64,000 nt of DNA from Streptomyces sp. ERV7 (GCF_001653515.1 NZ_LYOY01000040.1:1116001-1180000); one strand, 5' to 3'; counted from the stretch's first letter, positions 50,528 to 59,907 are shown. A program made the numbers and translations. Notes: generated by a model from the sequence alone, not told the origin.

Positions 50528-52998
50528 CCACGCTGACCCCGGCCGCGCCGGACGCGGCACCCGACGCGCCCCCGGGCCCCTGGCTGCTCGGGGTGCGGCA
50601 CCACGGGCCCGGGTCGGCGCGGGCCGTGCGGGCGGTCCTGGAGGCGGCGCGGCCCCGGGCCGTGCTGATCGAGGGCCCGCCCGAGGCCGACGGGCTGCTG
50701 GCGCTCGCCGCCGACCCGGACATGCGGCCGCCGGTCGCGCTGCTCGCCCATGTGGTGGACGACCCGCGCCGGGCCGCGTTCTGGCCGATGGCCGAGTTCT
50801 CGCCGGAGTGGGTGGCCCTGCGCTGGGCCCTGGACGTGGGCGCCGAGGTGCGCTTCATCGACCTCCCGGCGGCCCACTCCCTGGCGGCGGGGGAGGAGCG
50901 GCCGGAGACCGAACCACTGAGCGGGACGGACAACGGGCCCGATGGCGATGAGCGCCAGGACTGCGGGCGCGAGGGCAACGAGCCCCAGGGCGAAGGGGGT
51001 TCGGAAGGCGGCCCCGATCAGGCAGGGCTGCGGATCGACCCGATCGGTGTGCTCGCCGAGACCGCCGGATACGACGACCCGGAAGCCTGGTGGGAGGACG
51101 TCGTGGAGCACCGCGACGGCACACCGGGAGCCGATCCGTACGGTCCGTTCGTGGTCCTGGGCGAGGCCATGACGGCGCTGCGCGAGGAGTACGGGGACGG
51201 CGGCCACGCGCGCGACCTGGTCCGCGAGGCGTATATGCGTCAGCAACTGCGCACCGCCCGGCGGGAGTTCGGGGACGAGGTCGCCGTGGTGTGCGGAGCC
51301 TGGCACGTGCCCGCGCTCGCCGCCAGGACCACCGTCGCCGCCGACCGCGCGCTGCTCAAGGGCCTGCCCAAGGTGAAGGCCGAGCTGACCTGGGTGCCCT
51401 GGACCCACCGCCGCCTCGCCCGGCACAGCGGCTACGGAGCGGGCATCGACTCGCCCGGCTGGTACGGGCACTTGTTCGGCGCCCCTGACCGCCCCGTCGA
51501 GCGCTGGATGACCAAGGTCGCCGGGCTGCTGCGCGAGGAGGACCGGCTGGTCTCGTCCGCGCACGTCATCGAGGCGGTACGGCTCGCCGGAACCCTCGCC
51601 GCGATGCGCGGCCGCCCGCTGCCGGGCCTGACCGAGACGACCGACGCGGTGCGGGCGGTGATGTGCGAGGGCTCCGACGTGCCGCTCGCCCTCGTCCAGG
51701 ACCGCCTGGTCGTCGGCGATGTGCTCGGCGAGGTGCCGGACGCCGCCCCGGCCGTCCCGCTCCAGCGCGACCTCACCCGCGCCCAGCGCTCCCTGCGGCT
51801 CAAGCCGGAGGCGCTGGAGCGGGAGCTGGAACTCGATCTGCGCAAGGACACCGACGCCGCGCGCAGCCGGCTGCTGCACCGGCTGAGCCTGCTCGGCATC
51901 GGCTGGGGCGAGCAGTCGGCATCCCGGGGCAGCACCGGCACCTTCCGGGAGAGCTGGCGGCTGCGCTGGGAGCCCGAGCTGTCGGTGCGGGTGGCCGAGG
52001 CCGGGGTGTGGGGCACGACGGTCCTGGCCGCCGCCACCGCGCGCGCCGCGTCGGAGGCCGCCGGGGCGACGGTCCTGGGCGAGATCACCGCGCTCGCCGA
52101 GCGGTGTCTGCTCGCCGAGCTCTCCGACGCGCTCCCGGTGGTGATGCGCGCGCTCGCCGACCGGGCCGCGCTCGACACCGATGTCGCCCACCTCGCCCAG
52201 GCGCTGCCCGCCCTGGCCCGCACCCTGCGCTACGGAGACGTACGGGGCACGGAGACGGCCGCCATCGGGGAGGTCGCGACCGGGCTCGCCGAGCGGATCT
52301 GCGTCGGCCTCCCGGCAGCTTGCACGGGCCTGGACGCGGACGGCGCCACCGAGATGCGCCGCCGTGTCGACGACGTCCACACCGCCATGGCCCTGCTCCC
52401 GGGCGCGCCCGGGGGCCCGACGGCCCTGCGGGACCGCTGGGCGTCGGTCCTGTCCAGGCTGGCCGGGCGCGACTCGGTGCCGGGCGAGATCCGGGGCCGC
52501 GCCGTCCGGCTGCTCCTGGACGACGGACGGCTGGAGGACACCGAGGCGGAGCGCCACATGGGCCTGGCGCTCTCGGTGGGGACACCGCCGGGGGAGGCGG
52601 CCGCCTGGATCGAGGGGTTCGTCGGGGGAGCGTCGGGCGGCGGAATGCTCCTCGTGCACGACGAGCGGCTGCTCGCCCTGGTCGACATCTGGCTGACCGG
52701 CGTCCCGGCCGACGCCTTCACGGACGTACTGCCGCTGCTGCGCCGCACTTTCTCGGCGTACGAACCGGGTGTGCGCCGCACCCTCGGGGAGCTCGTCCGG
52801 CGCGGCCCCGGCGTCACCGGTCCGGCCGCGGCCGACGCCGGAGCCCCCGGCTTCGGAGCCGGGCTCGACCACGCGCGCGCCGACGCCGTGGAGCCATTGC
52901 TGCGGCTGCTGCTGGGCGCGAGCACCCACGGCCCCGGTACCCCGCCGCAGCCGTCCGATCACCCGGCATCCGACCACCTGGCAGGAGTGGGGAAGTGA
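50524..52998 (+). CDS. DUF5682-like protein, partner of MoxR and VWA
   Basis: 824 residues, no signal peptide or membrane span. The N terminus has the conserved WLLGVRHHGPGSARAVRAVLEAARPRAVLIEGP in outline; later segments include CGAWHVPALAAR and WVPWTHRRLARHSGYGAGIDSPGWYGHLFG. These are the conserved blocks that I associate with DUF5682. HHGPGSA and the pattern of His and Asp suggest an enzyme-like pocket in the first 300 residues, related perhaps to TraB/ChaN-like folds; function unknown. A Glu/Asp-rich low-complexity stretch is at about 125-165. Overlap with neighbours on both sides (ATGA and GTGA) indicates tight co-translation. Confidence 0.7.
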   Translation: MTTLTPAAPDAAPDAPPGPWLLGVRHHGPGSARAVRAVLEAARPRAVLIEGPPEADGLLALAADPDMRPPVALLAHVVDDPRRAAFWPMAEFSPEWVALRWALDVGAEVRFIDLPAAHSLAAGEERPETEPLSGTDNGPDGDERQDCGREGNEPQGEGGSEGGPDQAGLRIDPIGVLAETAGYDDPEAWWEDVVEHRDGTPGADPYGPFVVLGEAMTALREEYGDGGHARDLVREAYMRQQLRTARREFGDEVAVVCGAWHVPALAARTTVAADRALLKGLPKVKAELTWVPWTHRRLARHSGYGAGIDSPGWYGHLFGAPDRPVERWMTKVAGLLREEDRLVSSAHVIEAVRLAGTLAAMRGRPLPGLTETTDAVRAVMCEGSDVPLALVQDRLVVGDVLGEVPDAAPAVPLQRDLTRAQRSLRLKPEALERELELDLRKDTDAARSRLLHRLSLLGIGWGEQSASRGSTGTFRESWRLRWEPELSVRVAEAGVWGTTVLAAATARAASEAAGATVLGEITALAERCLLAELSDALPVVMRALADRAALDTDVAHLAQALPALARTLRYGDVRGTETAAIGEVATGLAERICVGLPAACTGLDADGATEMRRRVDDVHTAMALLPGAPGGPTALRDRWASVLSRLAGRDSVPGEIRGRAVRLLLDDGRLEDTEAERHMGLALSVGTPPGEAAAWIEGFVGGASGGGMLLVHDERLLALVDIWLTGVPADAFTDVLPLLRRTFSAYEPGVRRTLGELVRRGPGVTGPAAADAGAPGFGAGLDHARADAVEPLLRLLLGASTHGPGTPPQPSDHPASDHLAGVGK

Positions 52999-54167
52999 GC
53001 ACAGAACAACTCGATGCGGCCGCCGACGAGCGGCTGCGCCGCTGGCGGATGGTGCTCGGCGGGGAGCAGGGCGCCGACGGGACGGGCCGCGCGCTCGCCG
53101 GGCGCGACGCCGCGATGGACGGCGCCCTGTCCGCGCTCTACGGCGGCGGCCCCGGCGGACGGGGGACGCCCAAGGAGCGCAGCGCCGGGCTGGGCGCCTC
53201 CGCCCCGAGCGTCGCCCGCTGGCTGGGCGACATCCGTACGTACTTCCCCAGCTCGGTCGTCCAGGTCATGCAGCGCGACGCCATCGACCGGCTCGGGCTC
53301 TCCGCGCTGCTCCTGGAGCCGGAGATGCTGGAGGCCGTCGAGGCGGACGTGCACCTGGTGGGCACGCTGCTCTCGCTCAACAAGGCGATGCCGGAGACCA
53401 CCAAGGAGACGGCCCGCGCGGTCGTCCGCAAGGTCGTCGAGGACCTGGAGAAGCGGCTGGCGACCCGGACGAGGGCGACGCTGACGGGCGCCCTGGACCG
53501 TTCGGCCCGGATCAGCCGCCCCCGCCACCGGGACATCGACTGGGACCGCACCATCCGGGCGAACCTGAAGAACTACCTGCCCGAGTACGACACGGTCGTC
53601 CCCGACCGGCTGATCGGCTACGGACGGGCCGCCCAGTCGGTCAAGAAGGAGGTGATCCTCTGCATCGACCAGTCCGGCTCGATGGCCGCCTCGGTCGTCT
53701 ACGCCTCGGTGTTCGGCGCCGTCCTCGCCTCCATGCGCTCGATCGCCACCCGGCTCGTGGTGTTCGACACGGCGGTCGTCGACCTCACCGACCAGCTCGA
53801 CGACCCGGTGGACGTGCTGTTCGGCACCCAGCTGGGCGGCGGCACCGACATCAACCGCGCCCTCGCCTACTGCCAGTCGCAGATCACCCGTCCTGCCGAC
53901 ACCGTCGTCGTGCTCATCAGTGACCTCTACGAGGGAGGGATCCGCGACGAGATGCTGAAGCGGGTGGCGGCGATGAAGGCCTCCGGGGTGCAGTTCGTGG
54001 CCCTGCTCGCCCTCTCCGACGAGGGCGCCCCGGCGTACGACCACGAGCACGCGGCGGCCCTGGCGGCCCTCGGCGCGCCCGCCTTCGCCTGCACCCCCGA
54101 CCTCTTCCCGGAGATCATGGCGGCGGCGGTCGAGAAGCGGGCTCTGCCGATACCTGACACGCTGTGA
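52995..54167 (+). CDS. VWA-domain protein of the MoxR system
   Basis: 390 residues. After a helical N-terminal half, a von Willebrand A domain begins near 215 (VILCIDQSGSMAAS), with the complete MIDAS: DxSxS in DQSGS, Thr in GGGTDINRAL and Asp in LISDLYEGG. VWA proteins pair with MoxR ATPases through metal-dependent contacts. GTG 52995 overlaps the stop of the DUF5682 gene (GTGA). Last gene of the operon. Confidence 0.9.
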   Translation: MSTEQLDAAADERLRRWRMVLGGEQGADGTGRALAGRDAAMDGALSALYGGGPGGRGTPKERSAGLGASAPSVARWLGDIRTYFPSSVVQVMQRDAIDRLGLSALLLEPEMLEAVEADVHLVGTLLSLNKAMPETTKETARAVVRKVVEDLEKRLATRTRATLTGALDRSARISRPRHRDIDWDRTIRANLKNYLPEYDTVVPDRLIGYGRAAQSVKKEVILCIDQSGSMAASVVYASVFGAVLASMRSIATRLVVFDTAVVDLTDQLDDPVDVLFGTQLGGGTDINRALAYCQSQITRPADTVVVLISDLYEGGIRDEMLKRVAAMKASGVQFVALLALSDEGAPAYDHEHAAALAALGAPAFACTPDLFPEIMAAAVEKRALPIPDTL

Positions 54168-54170
54168 GCA

Positions 54171-54193
54171 GGTGATCTGTGACAGGTATCACC
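54171..54193. promoter_or_regulatory. Inverted repeat upstream of sucCD
   Basis: GGTGAT (54171-54176) and ATCACC (54188-54193) with an 11-bp spacer; GTGATCTG occurs again at 54197-54210. The region up to the sucC start also contains a TAACCT hexamer that could be a -10. A regulator site is possible. Confidence 0.35.
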
Positions 54194-54372
54194 GCTCCGG
54201 TGTGATCTGCGATTTAGGGAGCTCGCTCTGGCGGGGATAACCTGCGAGACGGACATGCCGCGTACCCGGACACCGTGTGCGCCTCCCTCAGTGACAGCGC
54301 CGTCACGTTGCCCTTCGCGGCACGCCCACGCAGAAAACGAACCGCGAGACCACTGAAAAGGGACGGACGCGC

Positions 54373-55551
54373 GTGGACCTGTTCGAGTACCAGGCGAGGG
54401 ACCTCTTCGCCAAGCACGGTGTACCGGTGCTGGCCGGTGAAGTGATCGACACGCCTGAGGCAGCCCGCGAGGCGACCGAGCGGCTGGGCGGCAAGTCCGT
54501 CGTCAAGGCGCAGGTGAAGGTAGGCGGCCGAGGCAAGGCCGGCGGCGTGAAGCTGGCGGCGAACCCGGACGAGGCCGTCGCCCGCGCGACGGACATCCTC
54601 GGCATGGACATCAAGGGCCACACGGTCCACAAGGTGATGATCGCCGAGCTGTCCCCGGAGATCGAGGCGGAGTACTACGTCTCGTACCTCCTCGACCGCA
54701 CCAACCGCACCTTCCTCGCCATGGCGTCGGTGCAGGGCGGCATGGACATCGAGGAGGTCGCGGAGAAGACCCCCGAGGCCCTCGCGAAGGTCCCGGTCAA
54801 CGCCGTCGACGGCGTGAACATCGAGAAGGCCCGCGAGATCGTGGCCCTGGCGAAGTTCCCGGCCGAGGTGGCCGAGGGCGTCGCCGAGGCGATGGTGACC
54901 CTGTGGGACACCTTCGTCGCCGAGGACGCGCTCCTCGTCGAGGTCAACCCGCTGGTGAAGACCAAGGACGGCCGCATCCTCGCGCTGGACGGCAAGGTCT
55001 CCCTCGACGAGAACGCCGAGTTCCGCCAGCCGGAGCACGAGGCGCTCGAGGACAAGGACGCGGCTGACCCGCTCGAGGCCGCCGCCAAGGCCAAGGGCCT
55101 CAACTACGTCAAGCTCGACGGCGAGGTCGGCATCATCGGCAACGGCGCGGGTCTCGTCATGAGCACCCTGGACGTCGTCGCGTACGCCGGTGAGAACCAC
55201 GGCGGCGTGAAGCCGGCCAACTTCCTCGACATCGGTGGCGGCGCGTCCGCCCAGGTGATGGCGAACGGCCTGGAGATCATCCTCGGCGACGCGGACGTCA
55301 AGTCCGTGTTCGTCAACGTCTTCGGTGGCATCACCGCCTGTGACGAGGTCGCCAACGGCATCGTCCAGGCGCTGCAGCTCCTCGCCGACAAGGGCGAAGA
55401 GGTCACCAAGCCGCTGGTCGTGCGTCTCGACGGCAACAACGCGGAGCTGGGTCGCAAGATCCTGTCGGACGCGAACCACCCGCTCGTGCAGCGCGTGGAC
55501 ACCATGGACGGCGCGGCCGACAAGGCCGCCGAGCTCGCGGCTGCGAAGTAA
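54373..55551 (+). CDS. sucC: Succinyl-CoA synthetase beta subunit (ADP-forming)
   Basis: 392 residues. ATP-grasp N-terminal domain (MDLFEYQARDLFAKHGVPV; VVKAQVKVGGRGKAGGVKLA; metal-binding VEVNPLVKTKDGRILALDGKV) and C-terminal ligase/CoA-like domain with GNGAGLVMSTLDVVAYAGE and FVNVFGGITACDEVANGIV. The heterotetrameric enzyme makes ATP from succinyl-CoA in the TCA cycle. GTG start. sucD begins 22 bp downstream. Confidence 0.97.
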   Translation: MDLFEYQARDLFAKHGVPVLAGEVIDTPEAAREATERLGGKSVVKAQVKVGGRGKAGGVKLAANPDEAVARATDILGMDIKGHTVHKVMIAELSPEIEAEYYVSYLLDRTNRTFLAMASVQGGMDIEEVAEKTPEALAKVPVNAVDGVNIEKAREIVALAKFPAEVAEGVAEAMVTLWDTFVAEDALLVEVNPLVKTKDGRILALDGKVSLDENAEFRQPEHEALEDKDAADPLEAAAKAKGLNYVKLDGEVGIIGNGAGLVMSTLDVVAYAGENHGGVKPANFLDIGGGASAQVMANGLEIILGDADVKSVFVNVFGGITACDEVANGIVQALQLLADKGEEVTKPLVVRLDGNNAELGRKILSDANHPLVQRVDTMDGAADKAAELAAAK

Positions 55552-55572
55552 GGGACGAGGTCAGACACCACC

Positions 55573-56457
55573 ATGGCTATCTTCCTCAACAAGGACAGCA
55601 AGGTCATCGTCCAGGGCATGACCGGCGCCACGGGCATGAAGCACACCAAGCTCATGCTCGCTGACGGCTCCAACATCGTCGGCGGTGTGAACCCGCGCAA
55701 GGCCGGCACGTCCGTCGACATCGACGGCACCGAGATCCCGGTCTTCGGCACGGTCGCCGAGGCGATGGAGAAGACCGGCGCGAACGTGTCCGTCCTCTTC
55801 GTGCCGCCGGCGTTCGCCAAGGCCGCCGTGGTCGAGGCGATCGACGCCGAGATCCCGCTCGCCGTCGTCATCACCGAGGGCATCGCGGTCCACGACTCCG
55901 CCGCCTTCTGGGCGTACGCGAAGGCCAAGGGCAACAAGACCCGCATCATCGGCCCGAACTGCCCCGGTCTGATCACGCCGGGCCAGTCCAACGCCGGCAT
56001 CATCCCGGGCGACATCACCAAGCCGGGCCGTATCGGCTTGGTCTCGAAGTCCGGCACGCTGACGTACCAGATGATGTACGAGCTCCGTGACATCGGCTTC
56101 TCGTCCGCCGTCGGCATCGGTGGCGACCCGGTCATCGGCACCACGCACATCGACGCGCTCGCCGCGTTCGAGGCCGACCCCGACACCGACCTGATCGTCA
56201 TGATCGGTGAGATCGGCGGCGACGCCGAGGAGCGCGCGGCCGACTTCATCAAGGCCAACGTGACCAAGCCGGTCGTCGGCTACGTCGCGGGCTTCACCGC
56301 GCCCGAGGGCAAGACCATGGGCCACGCCGGCGCCATCGTCTCCGGCTCCTCCGGCACGGCGCAGGCCAAGAAGGAGGCCCTGGAGGCCGCGGGCGTCAAG
56401 GTCGGCAAGACGCCGACCGAGACGGCCAAGCTGGCGCGCGAGATCCTCGCCGGCTGA
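55573..56457 (+). CDS. sucD: Succinyl-CoA synthetase alpha subunit
   Basis: 294 residues. CoA-binding Rossmann domain (VIVQGMTGATGMKHTKLML), the GPNCPGLITPGQ motif and the phosphorylated His in TMGHAGAIVSGSSGTAQAKKEAL (about 256) are present. It forms the phospho-enzyme and binds CoA; partner of SucC in the same operon. A 22-bp-stem terminator follows. Confidence 0.97.
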   Translation: MAIFLNKDSKVIVQGMTGATGMKHTKLMLADGSNIVGGVNPRKAGTSVDIDGTEIPVFGTVAEAMEKTGANVSVLFVPPAFAKAAVVEAIDAEIPLAVVITEGIAVHDSAAFWAYAKAKGNKTRIIGPNCPGLITPGQSNAGIIPGDITKPGRIGLVSKSGTLTYQMMYELRDIGFSSAVGIGGDPVIGTTHIDALAAFEADPDTDLIVMIGEIGGDAEERAADFIKANVTKPVVGYVAGFTAPEGKTMGHAGAIVSGSSGTAQAKKEALEAAGVKVGKTPTETAKLAREILAG

Positions 56458-56506
56458 CCTTCCGCCTGACCCTCGGGTCACCCGTACGGCTGGTCCGTAC
56501 GTCTGT

Positions 56507-56555
56507 ACGCGCGTGGGCCCGCACCCCTGGACAAGGGGTGCGGGCCCACGCGCGT
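56507..56555. terminator. Terminator after sucCD
   Basis: 22-bp perfect stem (56507-56528 / 56534-56555) with loop GGACA; it serves also the converging gene ending at 56575. Confidence 0.92.
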
Positions 56556-56574
56556 TCGCTGGGTACGGCAGGCC

Positions 56575-57330
56575 TCAGCGGAACTCGGGGACCAGCCGCT
56601 CCGGCCCGTGCGCGGGCTCGTTGAGCAGTTTGCGGTGGAGCTCCACGTCCTCCTCGCTCTGCCGCTGCGGGCCGCTGTTGAGCGGGACGCCGCCGATGCG
56701 CTGCCCCGGGGAGACCGGTGGGATGTAGCGGGTGGGCGCGGTCGAGAGGGTGAAGGCGGTCGCGCCGACGATGACGGCGGTCAGGGTGACGGCGGCGCGC
56801 GTCCAGACCCGGTTGCGGCGCTCGCCCCCGGTGCGTACGCGCCGGGGGCCCGGCAGCCGGGTCACGGTCCGGGGATCGACGAGGGCGAGTTCGCCGATGC
56901 GCCGACGCAGCAGCGCGGAGAGCGCCTCGGGGCCGGTGACTGCGGCGAGTTCCGGCACCCGGAAGGCGACGGCCTCGCGGGCGTGCAGCAGCCGGTTCGC
57001 GGCGGCCGGGGTGCTGGCCTCGGTCTCGGCGGCGGTCTCGGGCAGGTCGAGGCCGAGGCCGTCGTAGAGCAGAAGAGTGCGGCGGTACGCGGGCGGCAGG
57101 TCGAGCAGGGCGCGCAGCAGCGTACGGAGTCCGGGGTCGGCCGGGGGGGCCCGCCCCGTCCGGTGTCCGCCCCGTCCTCCCGCGACGGTGTCCGGTTCGT
57201 CGGGTTCATCTGGCCCGTCGACTCCGTCGAATCCGTCGAATCCGTCGTCGCGGGGGACTGGCGTTCTGCGAACGGCTGGTCGCGTCGGTCCGGCATCTGG
57301 TGAACGTCTTCCCCTCGGACCCCTGGCCAT
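56575..57330 (-). CDS. Sigma-region-4-like protein with C-terminal membrane span, N terminus degraded
   Basis: 251 residues from ATG 57330. Residues about 66-110 (LLDLPPAYRRTLLLYDGLGLDLPETAAETEAST) resemble sigma-factor region 4, followed by a span (RAAVTLTAVIVGATAFTLS, about 178-196) and a conserved tail with HGPERLVPEFR. Streptomyces proteins with this tail normally begin, from memory, with a sigma region 2-like domain; here the first 60 residues are low complexity (DGFDGFDGVDGPDEPDEPD), without a ribosome-binding site. The 5' half is therefore probably lost or out of frame; a G7 run at 57142-57148 is a possible slip site. Confidence 0.55.
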   Translation of the reverse strand: MARGPRGRRSPDAGPTRPAVRRTPVPRDDGFDGFDGVDGPDEPDEPDTVAGGRGGHRTGRAPPADPGLRTLLRALLDLPPAYRRTLLLYDGLGLDLPETAAETEASTPAAANRLLHAREAVAFRVPELAAVTGPEALSALLRRRIGELALVDPRTVTRLPGPRRVRTGGERRNRVWTRAAVTLTAVIVGATAFTLSTAPTRYIPPVSPGQRIGGVPLNSGPQRQSEEDVELHRKLLNEPAHGPERLVPEFR

Positions 57331-57370
57331 GGGGGTCGCATTCGTCGAGCATTCAGATCGAGTGTCGAGC

Positions 57371-57392
57371 GGACCGCCCGCGCGGGCGGTCC
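57371..57392. promoter_or_regulatory. 22-bp perfect palindrome upstream of purN
   Basis: GGACCGCCCGCGCGGGCGGTCC has no spacer. It lies upstream of both the minus-strand gene starting at 57330 and purN. It could be a hairpin or an operator. Confidence 0.4.
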
Positions 57393-57525
57393 GAACCAGA
57401 CGCTCGGCGTGCTCATATCCGTGCTCATGTCGTCGTCGCGGCGCCGTCCGCGGACCGCGCCTCCCCAGACGCTACCTGCCGGGCCTGCCCCCGTCCCGTG
57501 GGGGCGGTTCGGTGTGCCGGTATCG

Positions 57526-57553
57526 TTGCTGACGGTCGGCGCATTCGTAGGGT
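57526..57553 (+). promoter_or_regulatory. Candidate purN promoter
   Basis: TTGCTG (57526-57531), 16-nt spacer, TAGGGT (57548-57553), a sigma-HrdB type pair about 150 nt before the purN start. Confidence 0.45.
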
Positions 57554-57709
57554 TCCCCGTATCGAGGGGGACGACTCGTTCGTACGACCATACAAAGGTG
57601 CGTCGCGGGCGGTGTCCGCCCAGGCGCCAGGCCCCGCACGGCGGGGCGCACCGCACGCACCGGCACAGACCCACCACGCCTCACCCCGTACGCGAGAAAG
57701 GGCCCAGCC

Positions 57710-58345
57710 GTGGCCTCCCCGCCCCCCTCCGCCGCTCCGGCGCGCCTCGTCGTGCTGGTCTCCGGATCCGGTACGAACCTCCAAGCGCTGCTCGACGCCA
57801 TCGCCGCCGACCCGGACGGGTACGGGGCGCGGATCGTGGCCGTCGGGGCCGACCGGGACGGCATCGTCGGCCTGGAGCGGGCCGAAAAGGCCGGTCTGCC
57901 CACCTTTGTCTGCCGGGTGAAGGATCACCCCACCCGGGACGCCTGGGACCTGGCGCTCGCCGAGGCCACCGCGGCGTACGCGCCGGACCTCGTCGTGTCC
58001 GCGGGGTTCATGAAGATCGTGGGGAAGCGGTTCCTCGCCCGGTTCGGCGGGAAGGTCGTCAACACGCACCCCGCCCTGCTGCCCAGCTTTCCCGGCGCCC
58101 ACGGCGTCCGTGACGCCCTCGCGTACGGCGCCAAGGTCACCGGATGCACCGTCCACCTCGTCGACGACGGCGTCGACACCGGCCCGATCATCGCCCAGGG
58201 CGTGGTCGAGGTCCGGGCGGACGACACGGAGGACGCGCTCCACGAGCGCATCAAGGAAGTCGAGCGAAGGCTGCTCGTCGACGTCGTGGGGCGGCTGGCC
58301 CGCGACGGATATCGCATTGAGGGACGAAAGGTTCTGTTGCCGTGA
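57710..58345 (+). CDS. purN: Phosphoribosylglycinamide formyltransferase
   Basis: 211 residues; transfers formyl from 10-formyl-THF to GAR in purine synthesis. LVSGSGTNLQALLDA (about 17-31) is the phosphate loop; the catalytic His is in NTHPALLPSFPGAHG, and the Asp in DDGVDTGPIIAQG completes the site. GTG start. The stop overlaps the purH start (GTGA, 58342-58345). Confidence 0.96.
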   Translation: MASPPPSAAPARLVVLVSGSGTNLQALLDAIAADPDGYGARIVAVGADRDGIVGLERAEKAGLPTFVCRVKDHPTRDAWDLALAEATAAYAPDLVVSAGFMKIVGKRFLARFGGKVVNTHPALLPSFPGAHGVRDALAYGAKVTGCTVHLVDDGVDTGPIIAQGVVEVRADDTEDALHERIKEVERRLLVDVVGRLARDGYRIEGRKVLLP

Positions 58346-59898
58346 GTAGCAAGCGGGAGATCCGTCGCGCGCTGGTCAGCGTCTATGACAAGAGTGGTCT
58401 TGAGGAGCTGGCGCGTGGGCTGCACGCGGCCGGCGTCGAGCTCGTCTCGACCGGGTCGACGGCCGGGCGCATCGCGGCCGCCGGGGTGCCCGTCACCAAG
58501 GTCGAGGAGCTGACCGGCTTCCCCGAGTGCCTGGACGGCCGGGTCAAGACGCTGCACCCGCGCGTGCACGCCGGGATCCTCGCCGACCTCCGCCTGGACT
58601 CGCACCGCGAGCAGCTGGCGGAGCTCGGCGTCGAGCCGTTCCAGCTCGTCGTGGTCAACCTGTACCCGTTCAAGGAGACCGTCGCCTCGGGCGCCTCCGC
58701 CGACGAGTGCGTCGAGCAGATCGACATCGGCGGGCCCTCGATGGTCCGGGCCGCCGCCAAGAACCACCCGTCGGTGGCGGTCGTCACCAGCCCCGAGCGG
58801 TACGCGGACGTGCTCGCGGCCGTCGGGAACGGCGGATTCGACCTCGACGCCCGCAAGTACCTGGCCGCCGAAGCGTTTCAGCACACCGCCGCGTACGACG
58901 TGGCGGTCGCCTCCTGGATGACCAACGTGTACGCGCCGGAGGACGGCGCCGCACTGCCCGGCTTCCTCGGCGGGACCTGGGAGCGCAAGTCCACCCTGCG
59001 TTACGGCGAGAACCCGCACCAGGCCGCCGCGCTCTACACGGACGGACAGCCGGGCGGCATCGCCAACGCCGAGCAGCTGCACGGCAAGGAGATGTCCTTC
59101 AACAACTACGTGGACACCGAGGCCGCCCGGCGCGCGGCCTACGACCACGACGAGCCCTGCGTCGCGATCATCAAGCACGCCAACCCGTGCGGCATCGCCG
59201 TCGACGCCGACCTCGCCGCCGCCCACCGCAAGGCCCACGAGTGCGACCCGCTGTCCGCCTTCGGCGGTGTCATCGCGGTCAACCGCCCGGTGACGGTGGC
59301 CATGGCCGAGCAGGTCGCGGAGATCTTCACCGAGGTCATCGCGGCCCCGGCGTACGAGGACGGCGCGGTCGAGGTCCTGGCCCGCAAGAAGAACATCCGC
59401 GTCCTGCGGGTCGACGGCACCCCGCACCAGCCCGGCGACCTCAAGCCGGTCTCGGGCGGCGCCGTGCTCCAGCAGACCGATGTGTTCCAGGCCGAGGGCG
59501 ACGACCCGGCGAACTGGACGCTGGCCACCGGCGAGGCGCTCTCCAAGGACGAGCTCAAGGAGCTGGAGTTCGCCTGGAAGGCGTGCCGGGCCGTCAAGTC
59601 CAACGCCATCCTGCTCGCCAAGGACGGCGCCTCGGTCGGCGTCGGCATGGGCCAGGTCAACCGGGTCGACTCGGCGAAGCTCGCGGTGGAGCGCGCGGGC
59701 GAGGAGCGCGCGCGGGGCTCGTACGCCGCCTCCGACGCCTTCTTCCCGTTCCCCGACGGTCTGGAGATCCTGACCGCCGCGGGTGTGAAGGCGGTCGTGC
59801 AGCCGGGCGGTTCGGTCCGTGACGAGCTGGTGATCGAGGCCGCGAAGAAGGCGGGCGTGACGATGTACTTCACCGGCACACGCCACTTCTTCCACTGA
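58342..59898 (+). CDS. purH: Bifunctional AICAR transformylase/IMP cyclohydrolase
   Basis: 518 residues; catalyses the last two steps to IMP. N-terminal cyclohydrolase (ALVSVYDKSGLEELARGL; VELVSTGSTAGRIAAAGVP) and C-terminal transformylase with the KH catalytic pair in VAIIKHANPCGIAV and the LRYGENPHQAAAL substrate motif. Uses 10-formyl-THF, which FolD (60803) helps to supply. Translationally coupled to purN. Confidence 0.97.
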   Translation: MSSKREIRRALVSVYDKSGLEELARGLHAAGVELVSTGSTAGRIAAAGVPVTKVEELTGFPECLDGRVKTLHPRVHAGILADLRLDSHREQLAELGVEPFQLVVVNLYPFKETVASGASADECVEQIDIGGPSMVRAAAKNHPSVAVVTSPERYADVLAAVGNGGFDLDARKYLAAEAFQHTAAYDVAVASWMTNVYAPEDGAALPGFLGGTWERKSTLRYGENPHQAAALYTDGQPGGIANAEQLHGKEMSFNNYVDTEAARRAAYDHDEPCVAIIKHANPCGIAVDADLAAAHRKAHECDPLSAFGGVIAVNRPVTVAMAEQVAEIFTEVIAAPAYEDGAVEVLARKKNIRVLRVDGTPHQPGDLKPVSGGAVLQQTDVFQAEGDDPANWTLATGEALSKDELKELEFAWKACRAVKSNAILLAKDGASVGVGMGQVNRVDSAKLAVERAGEERARGSYAASDAFFPFPDGLEILTAAGVKAVVQPGGSVRDELVIEAAKKAGVTMYFTGTRHFFH

Positions 59899-59907
59899 TC
59901 GCATACG

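Noticed and set aside
57410..57709. Possible gene in the 300 bp before purN
   Set aside because: Frames are short and lack start signals; the stretch holds a palindrome and a promoter-like pair only.
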